Shown: one piece after another, positions 1-11,449 of the stretch
Numbering within the stretch: position 1 is the first letter of the stretch
Layout: each line of letters starts with the position of its first letter
Assembly (NCBI GenBank): GCA_914767715.1
Contig: OU612068.1
Span: 14,198,001-14,262,000, forward strand
Length of the DNA: 64,000 nucleotides
Source of the DNA: Membranipora membranacea
Taxonomy: Eukaryota; Bryozoa; Gymnolaemata; Cheilostomatida; Membraniporidae
Direction of reading: 5' to 3'
Made by a program: the position numbers and the translations under genes
Notes under the pieces: model-generated
Told to the model about the DNA's origin: nothing
Database searches by the model: none
The model's input: only the letters and a program-made list of their open reading frames with translations

Positions 1-690
1 TATTATCTTTTCTATTTTTTATTTTATCGTAAAACCAATGCGTTTCATATTTTAACATCAACATGTTCAACTTGATATGCTTCCTACCTAACGTGATTCA
101 TTACAATCCATAAATATCAAATCGCCATTTGTTTTGTTTCCTTTTTGTACATATATATAATTTTGAGTCATATCTTGCTCAACACTAATATATTCATATC
201 CATATGCAGACCTGTTGCTTGTTTTTCTTTCCTTTTCAGTTCAGATCAAAGTGCCACATCGTAACCTGCCTTTCAATATGTTACCCATAGCATAATATTC
301 ATAGACACATTTGATTTAATTTTTATTATCACATCAAACTTGGGATTTTTCATTTTTGTGTTTAGCCTCAAACCCAAGTTGTTTTATCAAGTTCGAATTA
401 AAACGAAGTTTTCCACTTTCCCTATATATCCACAAAGTACCTAACTAACCTTCAGACTATATCATTTGAAACATAATTGTACATACATTTTGCCTGCAAA
501 AAGAGGCGTAGTTGTTTTTATTTTGTCTAAAGATAAAATAAAATAGATAACTAACTAACTTACATTGTTTGAGGGGATTATGTGTTAACACATCATTTAT
601 CCATTAATGTGTGCTTACGGGGGGGGGGGGGGGGGCTGTTTAATAGGGTATCAAATAAGACCTAGTGTATAGACAGAAAGAAGTCGAGTG
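1..690. other. Non-coding, AT-rich, with a poly-G run
   Basis: I see no credible coding exon here. The sequence is AT-rich with scattered short T and A runs. A run of 17 G residues lies at 619-635, just before the LINE remnant. Similar C or G homopolymers recur at 4190-4207, 27752-27768, 49576-49587 and 54835-54848. Confidence 0.6.
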
Positions 691-739
691 TGGCAAAGAA
701 AATGTAAGTATGGCATAGGGAGTTGTCTACTCAGTATGT

Positions 740-2957
740 ATGACAGGACAACCCCGTTTACCCCCTATTTTCAGTTTACCCATATTTTCAATGCGTGTCT
801 CAAACAGCAGTATTTCCCAAAGCTTTGGATAACGGCTGAGATCATATGGCTACAAAAAAAATCACCTGACTACCACAAAGATTACTGACCAATATATGCT
901 GCTATGGCACCAACTGCTAGAACACTTCATCGTCAAACAACTAAGAACCATCAAACTTCAAGAAAACCAATATGCATACATTCCAGGGAACGGATGTACT
1001 GACGCCCTCGTTAACTTTGTTAATGATGCAGTGCTTAAATTAGATCGAAAGGGGACAAAAGGAATCCACGCCCTTCTCACCGATTACAGCAAGGCCTTTG
1101 ATAATATGGACCATGCCACCATGCTAGCAAAAAGGTAGTAGTAGTATTCTATTTTATTTAAATTAAAACATGGGAAAAAAAGTACCTCTGTTTGCAGGCA
1201 AATTGTTGAGTTAACATGGTGAATCACTGGTAAATACAGGATGAAATTTTGGAAGTTCTGTGGAGAGAAGATAAATTGTTAATTTGGTTAAAGGCTAAGG
1301 CTGAATACCAAGAATATTTTCTTAAAAAAGTGAAATTGATTGCATCTGCAGTATTTACAAGAAAAAAGCACCCCTAAAGAAAAATTGTCGAATTAGCAGT
1401 AATAACAACGTGAATGCAGTGTTCGAAAACAGATTGGCAAGAAAATACAAGTTTCTTATTGGTCGTTGACTGTGAATGGATAACAAGAATAGTTCCTGAT
1501 TAGTAGAAATATATTATGATGCAAAAAGGTGCGGTGAGCATTCAGACATAAGGTAGTCGACATGACATGTCTACAACAACACCCAAAAATTTAGTTTGCT
1601 TTGAGGGTAAGGTCAGAAGTGCATCACCAAAAGGTACATCTGAAATATCTTCAGTGGATGGATCGAAGATAGGCTTATAGAATGTTGTATCATCGACAGA
1701 TTTGATACCATGAAAACCTTTAAGCTTTTAGCTTCTGAGTCATTATTATAGATAATCCATAATATTTATAGGGCCAGAACTTAACACACTGTTGCCTGGA
1801 GAGCAAAAAACTTTCCACTAGGGCTATAAAATTAGTTGATGATGATCAGTCCAGTGCACTACCGATTACATGTGAAGTACCCCAAGGAAGCGTTCTAGGT
1901 CCAATCTTATTCAATCTTGCTATCAATGATCTCCTTAACAAGCACAAAACTGCATTCGCTTACGCTGATGACACCATTATTTACTGAACAAAAACGGATA
2001 TCCCTACCTTAATGGATAAATCTGAGTCATTGATGAGAGAAGTATTGAATTCAAACAATGTCCTTCAACTCAACTTATCCAAAACCCAATACTGTATCTT
2101 CGCAAATAGAAAAGTAGAAGATTTTTACCAAATCCGAATAAACAATTTGAAAATAGAATCCAAGCATTTGCTCAATCTCCTTGGAGTTATTCTCGATTCA
2201 GAACTTAGTTTAACCCCTCAGGCTAATGCCACCGCCGCTAATGCAAACAAAATGGTCTACTTGAAGACGTACAAATCACTGATCAGACCTACAGTTGAAT
2301 ACTGCTCATCATTGTACCTTGATGGTTTAGCCAAAAATTCAGAAACATTAGAAAAAGTACAAAATAAAGCAATCAGAATCATAACTTCAACCCCCAAACA
2401 ATTTTCTGTCACATCTGGCCGCTTACTCCTAAATTTACATACTCTCCACAGTAGAAGGAATTTTCTTTTTCACAAGTTTGTCAAATCGAGGGTCCATAAA
2501 GGCCGTGCATCCAAGCACATACTTCGTCTTCATCTCGTTAGCAAATCAAACAGACATACACGATCACTTCGTAACAACTGTGCAATAATTAAACCCTCAT
2601 TCAGATCAAAACTAGGCAAATCAGCCTTTTTAAATATTTTTCATACATTTGTAACTAAATCAACCAAGCCTCATGAATCATTATCATCTAATCCTTCCTA
2701 ATATTGTTAACTTGTATTTTTGTTTGCCAGTCTCTGTTTCTTCTTTTCTTTTTTTTCATCATATTCATGCAATTTATGATACCATGCTTTCATTATCCTA
2801 CTCACTATATGGTATGTAACACCCTACCACCACTTATATCTTTTTATTCATTTAGTCATTTTTTGTATCTACGTTAATGCGTGTGAGGTCAACAAGTTGT
2901 TTTTAATTAGCTTTAATTATAAACTTTTAGAAAACCTCAATAAATAAATAAATGAAT
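740..2957 (+). mobile_element. Degenerate non-LTR retrotransposon (LINE), reverse transcriptase region and 3' end
   Basis: This is the remnant of a LINE ORF2. The first piece (to about 1138) carries the region before and including RT motif A, read as LLTDYSKAFDNMDH. The second piece (about 1800-2701) carries motif B (PQGSVLGPILF), the catalytic motif C (AYADDTIIY), and a thumb-like region with LIRPTVEYCSSLYL typical of the Jockey/CR1/RTE-like groups. It is broken by a frameshift near 890, a stop after motif A at 1136, about 0.65 kb of unrelated DNA, and an in-frame stop just after motif C at 1985. The two main pieces are otherwise in the same frame. The 3' end carries a short AATAAATAAATAAATG tail near 2938-2955, as expected for target-primed insertion. 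No endonuclease domain is visible, so it is also 5' truncated. The exact clade is not determined. Confidence 0.9.
1139..1790. other. Insertion splitting the LINE reverse transcriptase
   Basis: This segment lies between RT motif A and motif B and encodes nothing recognisable in any frame. It replaces roughly 60-80 codons that should separate the two motifs. It could be a later insertion, or insertion combined with deletion of the native sequence. I see no clear terminal repeats or target-site duplication at its edges. Confidence 0.5.
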
Positions 2958-3180
2958 TAGCATTAACTCTTAGAGTTTGAATGTAAGATATCAGTGTGTA
3001 TGTAACAAAGTCTCATTCGGTATAACAGTACAATTGTGCTGTATGGAGAGGTGGTTTGAACGGAAGATAGACTAGCAACGTCTCCAAGGTAAATTTTTTG
3101 ATCTGATATCCAAAATTACCAGCCATGGTCGCGTCATGATCAGGTTTCTCTGCCAGTATACTGTATACCTGGATAGATAA

Positions 3181-3430
3181 TTGATTCATTCATTCATTCA
3201 TTTTCTTTGCTGCCAAAATTTGTATCAGGTTATACAAATCATATCATTGGCAAAAACGAATTCCGCAATCATTTTCATGGTGCCAAGAAACAAATATTTC
3301 CACGATTATTGACTTGAGATCAGAGTTTCACTACCGATGGTTGATAAGGGCCTGTTGCAGTTCATTGCAGCTCACTACATTCTAGAATCTGCAGTGCATA
3401 GCACACTTGCTGCAGCCTTATTGTGACCTT
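3181..3430 (-). mobile_element. LINE 3' end fragment (minus strand)
   Basis: Read on the minus strand, this stretch ends with GCAAAGAAAATGAATGAAT followed by more ATGA units, a typical LINE 3' tail. The similar sequence AGCAAAGTAAATGAATCAA closes another fragment near 11,411 on the plus strand, so the two probably belong to one family. The coding part is too decayed to read. Confidence 0.45.
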
Positions 3431-3575
3431 GTCTGTTAAATTTATTAGTCATTTATTTGTTTTCCTGTATGTGGGCATCAAAGCATGCATAGCCTTGTCA
3501 TGCTGCCACCTTTTTGAAAAAAGAAAAAAGTGCGTAATAAGACTAATGCATACTCCTCTGTAACGACAATCCGAT

Positions 3576-3610
3576 CCAATCCAATCCAATCCAATCCAAT
3601 CCAATCCAAT
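3576..3610. repeat. (CCAAT)7 pentanucleotide microsatellite
   Basis: Seven uninterrupted CCAAT units (TTGGA on the other strand). The short open frame running through it is a product of the repeat. CCAAT is also the NF-Y binding core, but nothing nearby suggests a promoter. Confidence 0.9.
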
Positions 3611-3649
3611 AGTTGGGATTCCATAATGTTGGCCATTAGCCATAAGTCA

Positions 3650-4680
3650 TTAGACATTAGCCATTAAACATTTGCCATGTTAGCATAGCAAGGGAATTCC
3701 CAAGCCATACTCTATAAAACATCATAACTGTACTGGTGTAGACTACTTTTACAAGAGCTTCAATTTGAAAAAATAAACCCAGAACAGTAAAAAGCTAAAA
3801 ACCAAAATATGCTTTCCTAACTTTTGGATGTTGAAATTTCAACGTTCTAGAAAATTAGAATTGTTATTATTTTCATTGGAAAACTGTCATTTTGAACAAG
3901 AAAGGCAGATTTGTAACAAAGAGTTGTCATGTTACAATAGTGCGGAATTTTGGCTGAAATGTTCCAGAGTAACATCTTGACGAGCATATATAAAAAATTT
4001 CCCCTTGCCCTTTGCTCAACCACTTGAACCTTACATGAATTATAACTGTAAACTTCAGAAGATTAGATATATATTTAAAATAAATATTTATATTGCATTT
4101 GAGCTGATGAGATATAATTATTTGCGCAACATACCACAGTTTTTATTGGCCCATATTCTCATTAGGTTGCACAAAATATACGCTTTGTGCCCCCCCCCCC
4201 CCCCCCCACTGGACAAAGCTTGTTGAAAGATAAGACAGGCTAGGTTAGATTAAGTGAGCTAGCACACCTAGGCTTGCTCCATGGTAGGCATAGGGGGTTA
4301 ACCCGGTAGTCAGACAGGTATTTCTACCCCTACCCTGTCTGCAAAGCAGACTGATCTGTTATAGTATTTGCAGCATATCTATAGTAGGGTAGGTAGAGGG
4401 GATACCCCGGGAGTCAAAGGCATATCACCCGACCCTGTCTGCCCAGCAGACTGTTCCAATACACTCTGTTTCTCTGAATTTGATGGACACACTTTGTGTA
4501 ACTGAAATCATATTGTGGCCTCAGGTCCCCATTGTGTCCTCAGGTCACTAGAAAACAACATGGGTTATACAAACCTACGAATCAAGGTGAAATGATTATC
4601 GTAAGAAATACATGTGTCACAAGTATTTTCGTCAAAAATAAGTGAATTTCGGGTATTACGGTGTGGCATGTGTGTGCATA
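3650..4680. other. Non-coding spacer with an 18-C run and a short imperfect duplication
   Basis: No coding exon is recognised. An 18-nt C run lies at 4190-4207. At about 4270-4460 an imperfect direct duplication is seen: ACCCTGTCTGCAAAGCAGAC and ACCCTGTCTGCCCAGCAGAC lie about 100 nt apart, each preceded by a similar purine-rich stretch with a short CCCGG(T/G)AGTC core. Confidence 0.5.
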
Positions 4681-4909
4681 TTCTAGAAGTGCAGTACTGT
4701 TTTGGTTCGAGAGTGAAGCTCTTTAAGTCTCCTGTCCAGTAGTATTGCACAACTCTCCATTTTGTGTATATAATGGGCAGCGCTGTATGAAGTGTTGCAC
4801 CGATTCATCTTCTTTGAAGCAGAGACATGTAGGAGCATAAGTAAGTCCGAGCTTCTATCTGTGTAGTTGTAGGCTGCAATGACAAGTGACAGAGCTTTTC
4901 CTACCTCCT

Positions 4910-5000
4910 TAGAATACCAGTTGCCGAATTCTATGAGCAGATGTCCCTGCATAAATATTTCCAGAGGTAAATCCCTTAGTAGGCTATCCATCCCCTGCAC
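4910..5000 (-). CDS. Candidate coding exon, unrecognised
   Basis: On the minus strand an acceptor-like GGTGCAG is followed by an open stretch reading GMDSLLRDLPLEIFMQGHLL and then IEFGNWYSKE, ending at a donor-like GAG|GTAGGA. The amino-acid composition is protein-like and both edges look like splice sites. The open frame continues to 4683, but the downstream part looks less like protein. I do not recognise the family and found no partner exon nearby. It may be one exon of a long minus-strand gene or a relic. Confidence 0.3.
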
Positions 5001-5029
5001 CTCAGTGATTTAAATGAAAATGAATTCGG

Positions 5030-7500
5030 TCTAGGAGTTATCAACAACATTTGAAAAATTGTTACGTATTTGGGGTTTTCACATTTGAAAAAACCTTTTT
5101 TGTAACATTTTTTTTGATTGCCACCTTTGTGGGTGAAACAATCCCCTTTATGACAGCAGTTATGTCATATTGTGAGGAAATAATGACCCTAGCAAAGGAT
5201 AAAAAAATGACTCAAATGAGATGAAATGAGGTAAAATATATTGATTAAGTATCCATAGCACAATATTTAACTGTTCATATTTCCCACAGTGTTTTGCAAT
5301 CCGTCTGCTCCTATATCAATTGGTGGAACGCTAGTTTGCGAGTTTGTACTTGGTATATGGACAGCAGTTCGGAGACTAAAGAAGCCGTGTTTTGTTGTCA
5401 TGTTGGGAAACTTTATTATCACATGCCACTAAAGAAAGTTGTGGGCTTTTTGGGTTAATGGAATAACAGGATAAGATGGTCTTTATTCTTAGCAAATTGT
5501 CATCTGTTTTAAAATTTGATTGTGTACATACAGTAGCTTCAATACCACATATATGATTGCCATGCTCAAAAGGATGTTAAAATGTGGACCTCTCTCCATC
5601 AGTTCTAGGATAAAACCAAAGTTCTGAGTTGTACGATACAAGGTATTAGTTTAACAAATATTTCAGATTTCTAGGCCAGGTCGCTTCGCGGTTTGGTTTA
5701 GCCACCATAATTACTTGATTCCCCTTTTACGTCATCAATGTGTCACTGGAAGACCAATGAGAGCAATCTGTCCTTGATTGGAAGTCCAATGAGATCGTCA
5801 ATAGGGAATTTTCACTCTTAGGCTTGGGGGCATGATTGGAATTAAACCATCTGCTAACCAGTTTCATTCCCTTATGTACCTAGGAGCTTTGTCAGCATTC
5901 ATGTTATTTTAACTCTTTTCTATAATTCAACAGAGGAAAAACATTTTCATAATTGTAAGAGCACATGAATCATGTCATACCTAAGACCTAATGAGGCATA
6001 ACTTATTTTGACCTGTTTAAGACATGTCTATTCCACACTCTTTGTCTTCTCAGTGTGGGCAATTCATGAAGAGTTTATTTTGATCAAGTTCCCATAGCCA
6101 AATAAAACTGTGGAAAAAGTGTTTTGTTTTTCTACTTAATGGTTAATTTAATTGGATTGACAAAAACAACATTTACATCATCTCATGCAAGGTTCCATGA
6201 CGCAGTCCCGCTTGCGCTGTATGTTAGCTTATTTTAGGGAAAACAGAGTTCTGGCTGGCCTTAAAGAGGATCGAAATGTGCCCTTGGTCCTGGTACTGAG
6301 GGTGTGATACATTCAAGAAACAAGAAGGCATCCTAGAAGTGAGGCCATAAAGGAACTCAATAAGGCTGTGCGCCCAGCAAGCTGTCAAAATTAAACAGGT
6401 ACTAATTGACCTTTGGCAGTGGTATTTTGATCTAAGCAATAGGCTGAGTAGGGTTCAGGTATCAGCCATCTTTATGATGACAATATTGTGTCCACATAGT
6501 CTACAGTGGAAGAAGCTTGTGCTCAATAAAATGCAAAGAACCTTCAACCAGTACTGAGCAGTTCTAGGGATCAAGGTACTTGTGCTACACATTGTATTTT
6601 AAATTGAAACAGAATAAACATCAAGGGTGTTGGTAACAAAATACAAGGTAATAGTAAACGGTACAGGAAAGATGTTCTTATTTGTTGGAGACAGACTTTC
6701 AAATAAACATTTTTAGCTGATGAATGGTGAAATAGCTTACATTATACTATGTCAGTTATTCTATATATAGTACTCAATTTATATATCTGAAGAAAAAAAA
6801 CAGAACAATTAATAATAAAAAGTCATTGAGAGAGTGTTTCACAGTTTCATTTTCGCAGTTAACCTAAAATACAAATTTAGACAGCAAATTAAATCAATGC
6901 ACTGATATATTACATCACTTTTTTGTGACAAATCACACTAAAAATACCTTGTGAGGTTTTTATCTGTTATAAAGTAAACTGTTGTCTTGTCGCATATTCG
7001 ACCCACTTGGGGCCAAATACCCGAGCAGAACAGACACCACTATTTCATTCATTTTGCGCATGTTTATTTTGTATGGAGTTAACTTCTTCCTGTTGAGGAA
7101 GAAGGCAACTCCATACAAAAAGTGTTTTGTTTACCTAATCAAATTTATCCACAACATTGTTCTTTAGAATTTTGTTACAAGTAGGTATTAATTCAATTTA
7201 CTAATGACTCATAGTTGAGATGCCTTTTCGACATTAAAATCAATTTTTATTCTTGAATAATAAACTAAGTTAGATACCAGAAAAGCAATCTATACTTTAC
7301 CAGAAACACATGCTCCAAGGGCTCTCCAACCAGAACTGACCCGCCTTGATGTTCCCCCGGTTTTTATATGCACAGGGGTTCACCACGGCGGGCGCGCATG
7401 GCCAAAAAACCGGAGATCGCATTTGCCCATCCTCTTGACAAAAGCGGAGATTTGATCCAGATTTTGTTTCTGATAAAAAGTCTTTAATTATCTATATCAT
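5030..7500. other. Non-coding DNA, nothing recognised
   Basis: Short open frames occur but none has protein-like composition together with splice signals. A GC-rich patch near 7320-7450 (GGCGGGCGCGCATGGCC) stands out from the AT-rich surroundings and may be an old insertion. Confidence 0.5.
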
Positions 7501-7514
7501 TTAAATGTCAGCGC

Positions 7515-7763
7515 CTAATCCCCTCCAAAAAGGCGGAGGTTGGACTTTAATTATATACATTATTCTGAAGTGGTTGACGTCAACTGGTATCACCTGGCTC
7601 CATTCTCTTTATCTGAAATCTCCTGAGCTGTGAGAACGTTTAATCCCCTCCAAAAAGGCGGAGGTTGGACTTCAATTATATACATTATTCTGAAGTGGTT
7701 GACGTCAACTGGTATCACCTGGCTCCATTCTCTTTATCTGAAATCTCCTGAGCTGTGAGAACT
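7515..7763. repeat. 126-bp tandem duplication
   Basis: A unit starting TAATCCCCTCCAAAAAGGCG at 7515 is repeated from 7641 with almost no change, to about 7763. Each unit contains the short inverted repeat CCTCC / GGAGG and the palindrome GACGTC. The near-identity implies a recent duplication. Confidence 0.9.
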
Positions 7764-8301
7764 TGAGATCTCACAGTCTCTCCTCATTAAACAGTGCTGT
7801 GTTTCTCAGATGGGTTGCCGAATAACTCATCGGAACTTTTGGTGACAATTGTATTATTGATCTCATTCAGAGTAGCAGTCCTGTCGTGACTATCTGGAAG
7901 AGAATTTTCCTTTTCAGCCTGACAAAAAAAGTTGGGCCAACATAGCAGTTATTACCATATTTTCAAACCAGCAGGGCATTAAACTTTTTGATATATAGAG
8001 GGAAAAAAAAGGCTATCCTATCCTATATATTGCTTACATATATGACAAATGACCGTGATACTAGTGTGTGCCAGTTACATCAAGTACAAAAAGTGAGGAT
8101 ATTCTAAACTAAGATCATTGTCTGAGTGAGTCAAGTGGCGAGTGTCGCTAAGTCTAGAAAATATCTGTTTGGCGTCTTATCTAGTTTTTATATCTATCTC
8201 TTATTGTATGTGTTATAAACTTTTTATTACGAGTAGGTCAGATATCTTTCCATGGTTGATGGCCGTACAATCTACTCACACTCAACCGAACATTACACCC
8301 A

Positions 8302-8307
8302 TTTATT
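8302..8307 (-). terminator. Poly(A) signal of the ankyrin-like gene
   Basis: AATAAA on the minus strand about 95 nt beyond the stop codon of the ankyrin-like gene, at the distance expected for its cleavage and polyadenylation signal. Confidence 0.5.
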
Positions 8308-8399
8308 AGACTCTGAGATGCTGCTGAGGCAATGAATTCATTTTATCAAACAAAATTCATATAAACTTACATCTCTTCTACTCCCTATGCACTTAGACG

Positions 8400-10374
8400 T
8401 TAGCGATTCATAACGGCTGTAAGTTCTTTAATGGCTTCGCCTTGGATTCCTATATTTGATTTTAACTGTTCCACCTCTCTCAAACACGTCGTAACTATGT
8501 CCTTAAGCATCTGTACCTTATTTCCAACATCTGAAAAAAATAACTATAGTAGGAAGTCGCTGGCATATTTTGAGTATTTAAAAAAAATAGGTGTAATTCT
8601 GCTGTGATCATCATGCATTCGCTGTTTTTATAGGGTCAGAAACTTGGCAAACTTTGATTTTGATTTGATGACTTACATATGCTGGTATATTGAAATAACT
8701 AATTTGATACTTTTCTCTGAGGTATAAACAATTGTTAATACCTCTTCATTAATTAATGAAGATCAGCCATGCCACAAACCAACCAATCCCCAAGGTAGTT
8801 CATAGTTTTGAAATTCATATGAGTATTTTTTTAATTTACTTTGACTACTGACATAGCAGCATCAATGAATTTGATCCGCAAATTTAGTTTATATATACAT
8901 GACTGTGTTAAGTCTAGGATTATTGATAAGATAATAATATTATCTTATCAATAATCCATTGCATAATATTATTATGCAATGGATTCACGAAAATATATGG
9001 AAGCCATGAGATCTGTCAGGAAAAGTGTTCGATAGATTTTTTAATGTTGATGAATACAAATCAGGCTCTGCCAAAAACAAGTTGGGATAATGCAAATGTA
9101 TAATTTTTCTGAATATCAACATATCATAAACTGTCAAGAAGCTGCTAAGCCACTGAACAATAATACTTCAACAAAAGACTATTTATGATGTTGTGCCACT
9201 TTAGTGAAGAAATTTGATAGAAAATTATCCAACTCAAATTGGAGAGTCACATTGAATGCAAGAAATTTCAATTCAAAACAGGTATGTTTATTTTTAGAGA
9301 TTGAGCTAATCATATTTGTAGCTGTGGCTGTGTTTGTTGTGCGGGTGCGTGGGTCTCATGAGGGTTTGGTGGAGGTAGAGTATGTTTTGTTCAGCTTTGG
9401 CTATAATTGGTTTGGGGTCTATCATGCACTGAGGGGTATTGTTCTTCAGTGCGAATTGATTGTTGTACTATATCAAGTGATAAATTGATGTTAACTTTTT
9501 CCATCGATATTATGGAGGAATCTTGAGGTAAGAGTTGATTTGTATGCCTCATAATTTTAGTCATCACAAAAGAAAAAAACCTGCTAAGATTTTTGCTAAA
9601 GTGATTCATAACAAACAACAACACAACAACCCATTCACCTTTACCTTCACAAGCTTCGGCAGCTTTGGATTCCATAATGTCCAATTCTGTCTGCAGGGCA
9701 ATTCTTTTGTCTGGGTTTGCATAGCCGTCTACCATATGTACTGGTCTTCTACCTCTCTCATCTTCAGCTCTGAGCAAACAGACCTTTTCAAAATAAGTCA
9801 GTCCGCTTTCTTGGAAAAGGGCCTTCACAACATCACCACCGTGACCTAATTCTCTCCTCACAGCCAGGTGAGCCAAATTGGTGTGGAGTGTTGGCCGCCG
9901 AAAAAACAAACTAATACTGCTTCGTCTGTCTGGATTTTGCTGTGTGACAACTTTATTGTGGTCATCAATGCCTGCTAGGCTCCTCAATAGGTCTTTGAAT
10001 ATATGAATATGTCCTTCGGCTACAGCCTTATGTAGAACTGTCTTCTGATTTCTTTCGGTTTTTTTTATGGCTTCAGCTATATGCTTTGGCTAAAAGAAAT
10101 TTTGACATGCTTAGCTGTAGCTCTCAAAAATAGTAGTAGAACAAAGATTATCTGCAGATATTTACCCCAGTTTTCAGCTCTGTGACATGATATCATACAA
10201 CTGCTATTTTATTGTATTGGAAAATGAACTTAAAATCAAACTTACTTCTCCATTTCTCAAGAGTCTTTCGATTGCCTGTGTTAAAGCCTCTTTACTGATA
10301 GGTTGATGATCTTTTGCGTTTTGGTAGTCTTCTAATATTTTGATCATATGTTCTTTTGCGTTTTCCAGTTCCAT
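8400..10374 (-). CDS. Small ankyrin-repeat-like protein, three coding exons, 234 aa
   Basis: The exons are 10374-10246, 10089-9645 and 8530-8400 (129, 445 and 131 nt). Phases fit exactly (0, then 1) and give 234 residues plus stop. The ATG at 10374 is supported by an in-frame TGA three codons upstream. Residues 1-43 are a charged helical segment. From about residue 55 the sequence resembles ankyrin repeats: KTVLHKAVAEGHIHIFKDLL, then a second helix pair around NLAHLAVRRELGHGGDVVKA, then DERGRRPVHMVDGYANPDKR. The last 40 residues form a probable amphipathic helix or coiled coil (VQMLKDIVTTCLREVEQLKS). The ankyrin match is to a degenerate form, so the fold is inferred. I recognise no orthologue. 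It probably acts through protein-protein contacts. Confidence 0.75.
8917..8982. repeat. Two abutting perfect palindromes
   Basis: 8917-8957 is a perfect palindrome with 20-nt arms (GGATTATTGATAAGATAATA) around a single A. It is followed directly by 8958-8980, a perfect palindrome with 11-nt arms (ATTGCATAATA) around a single T. CC at the junction also pairs with GG at 8981-8982. It lies in the second intron of the ankyrin-like gene. Confidence 0.95.
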
Positions 10375-10553
10375 GGCTTCTCACTGCTCTAAATCTGATG
10401 TTGAATTTGGTGAGCCAGAGCTTATAAAGAATATGTCATTTCATATGATTGGATGGTTTTCACAATGCAGTTGCTATGAGAGTGTTATTCCAAAGGAGGA
10501 AACAACTCAGGCATCCAGTCAAGTCGTTTTGTTGTAGTCTAACTGTGGTTCAG

Positions 10554-10632
10554 TAGCCCTGTTCACACGGCCACGGGTTTTGATTTTTTGGTTTGCAAAA
10601 AACCAAAACCCGTGGCCATGTGAACAGGGCTA
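10554..10632. mobile_element. Foldback element, family F1
   Basis: This is a nearly perfect hairpin of about 79 bp. The left arm starts TAGCCCTGTTCACACGGCCA and the right arm is its complement, with one visible mismatch. The loop is rich in T and A. A shorter relative with the same ends is at 62990-63034. It sits just upstream of the ankyrin-like gene's start codon. No transposase is encoded, so it is MITE-like. Confidence 0.85.
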
Positions 10633-10670
10633 GTGGTTCGGACCAAACATAACTTTAGACCAATACTCAC

Positions 10671-10828
10671 CTAAATAATACAATAAGATTTGGTAGGTTC
10701 AACAGCTAGGTGAGTAAATTGTATAATTTCTGCAGCAACAGAGGAGTGGTTGTTGAAAGGCGATGAATTACCCTTTGTAACCAAATTCAGTTTGATTTTC
10801 TGTATGATGTGGTTATTAACTGATAATC
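10671..10828 (-). other. Candidate upstream exon of the ankyrin-like gene
   Basis: On the minus strand a good acceptor (TTTACACCAG) at 10829 and a strong donor (TTTAG|GTGAGT) at 10671 bracket 158 nt. One frame is open throughout and ends with TAG exactly at the donor; its end reads IIQFTHLAVEPTKSYCII. It may be a 5' untranslated exon, or the end of another upstream reading frame. FTHLAVE faintly recalls ankyrin repeats, but I cannot decide. Confidence 0.35.
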
Positions 10829-11099
10829 CTGGTGTAAAAAAAAACAAAACAGAGGTGTTAAAATTGCAGAGTGTGGAAAGTGCAAAAACAGAATAAGATA
10901 AACAAGATTCTATGTAGTGCAAACAAGACAAACCATACTTGGCTTCTTGGTATCATTACCTTAATTTCATCTGTGTACAAAATGATTTTGAAAGTGTAAA
11001 GGCAATAAATTTTATTACAATCAATAGTTCAGGGTAATATAGAATGCTATGACAGTGACAGCCTGGTATTGATATGTAACAACAATAAGAATATACAGA

Positions 11100-11440
11100 G
11101 TGTTATCTCGAACATTTGTGCAAAAACTTTGTAGCAAGCGTCTCGGCTGATAGTAAGCATAGACAACACAAACATCTGCCGAAACGCAAGTCTGGAACAG
11201 GCCGCCACTCTAGTAGGCTCAAAGACATACCACTAGTCTACACAAACTACCGTGTAACAAAAAACAGCCTGTACATTAAATATGTGGTCGCGAGATACAT
11301 TTCTGTCGCAATGTATTTTTACCAATCTCTTTTTATGAAAGTATTTTTTATTTTTATTGACTTGTAATGCAAGCTTCATATGATCCGTATCACCTGTTAT
11401 GAATTTTAACAGCAAAGTAAATGAATCAATCAATCAAAAA
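11100..11440 (+). mobile_element. LINE 3' fragment with ATCA tail
   Basis: The open frame 11116-11367 has the basic, Tyr- and Arg-rich composition common at LINE ORF2 C-termini. It is followed by AGCAAAGTAAATGAATCAAT and further ATCA units near 11411-11430, a typical LINE tail. The sequence resembles the tail of the fragment at 3181-3430. It is assigned mainly on the tail, and the coding match is weak. Confidence 0.4.
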
Positions 11441-11449
11441 ACACTCACT

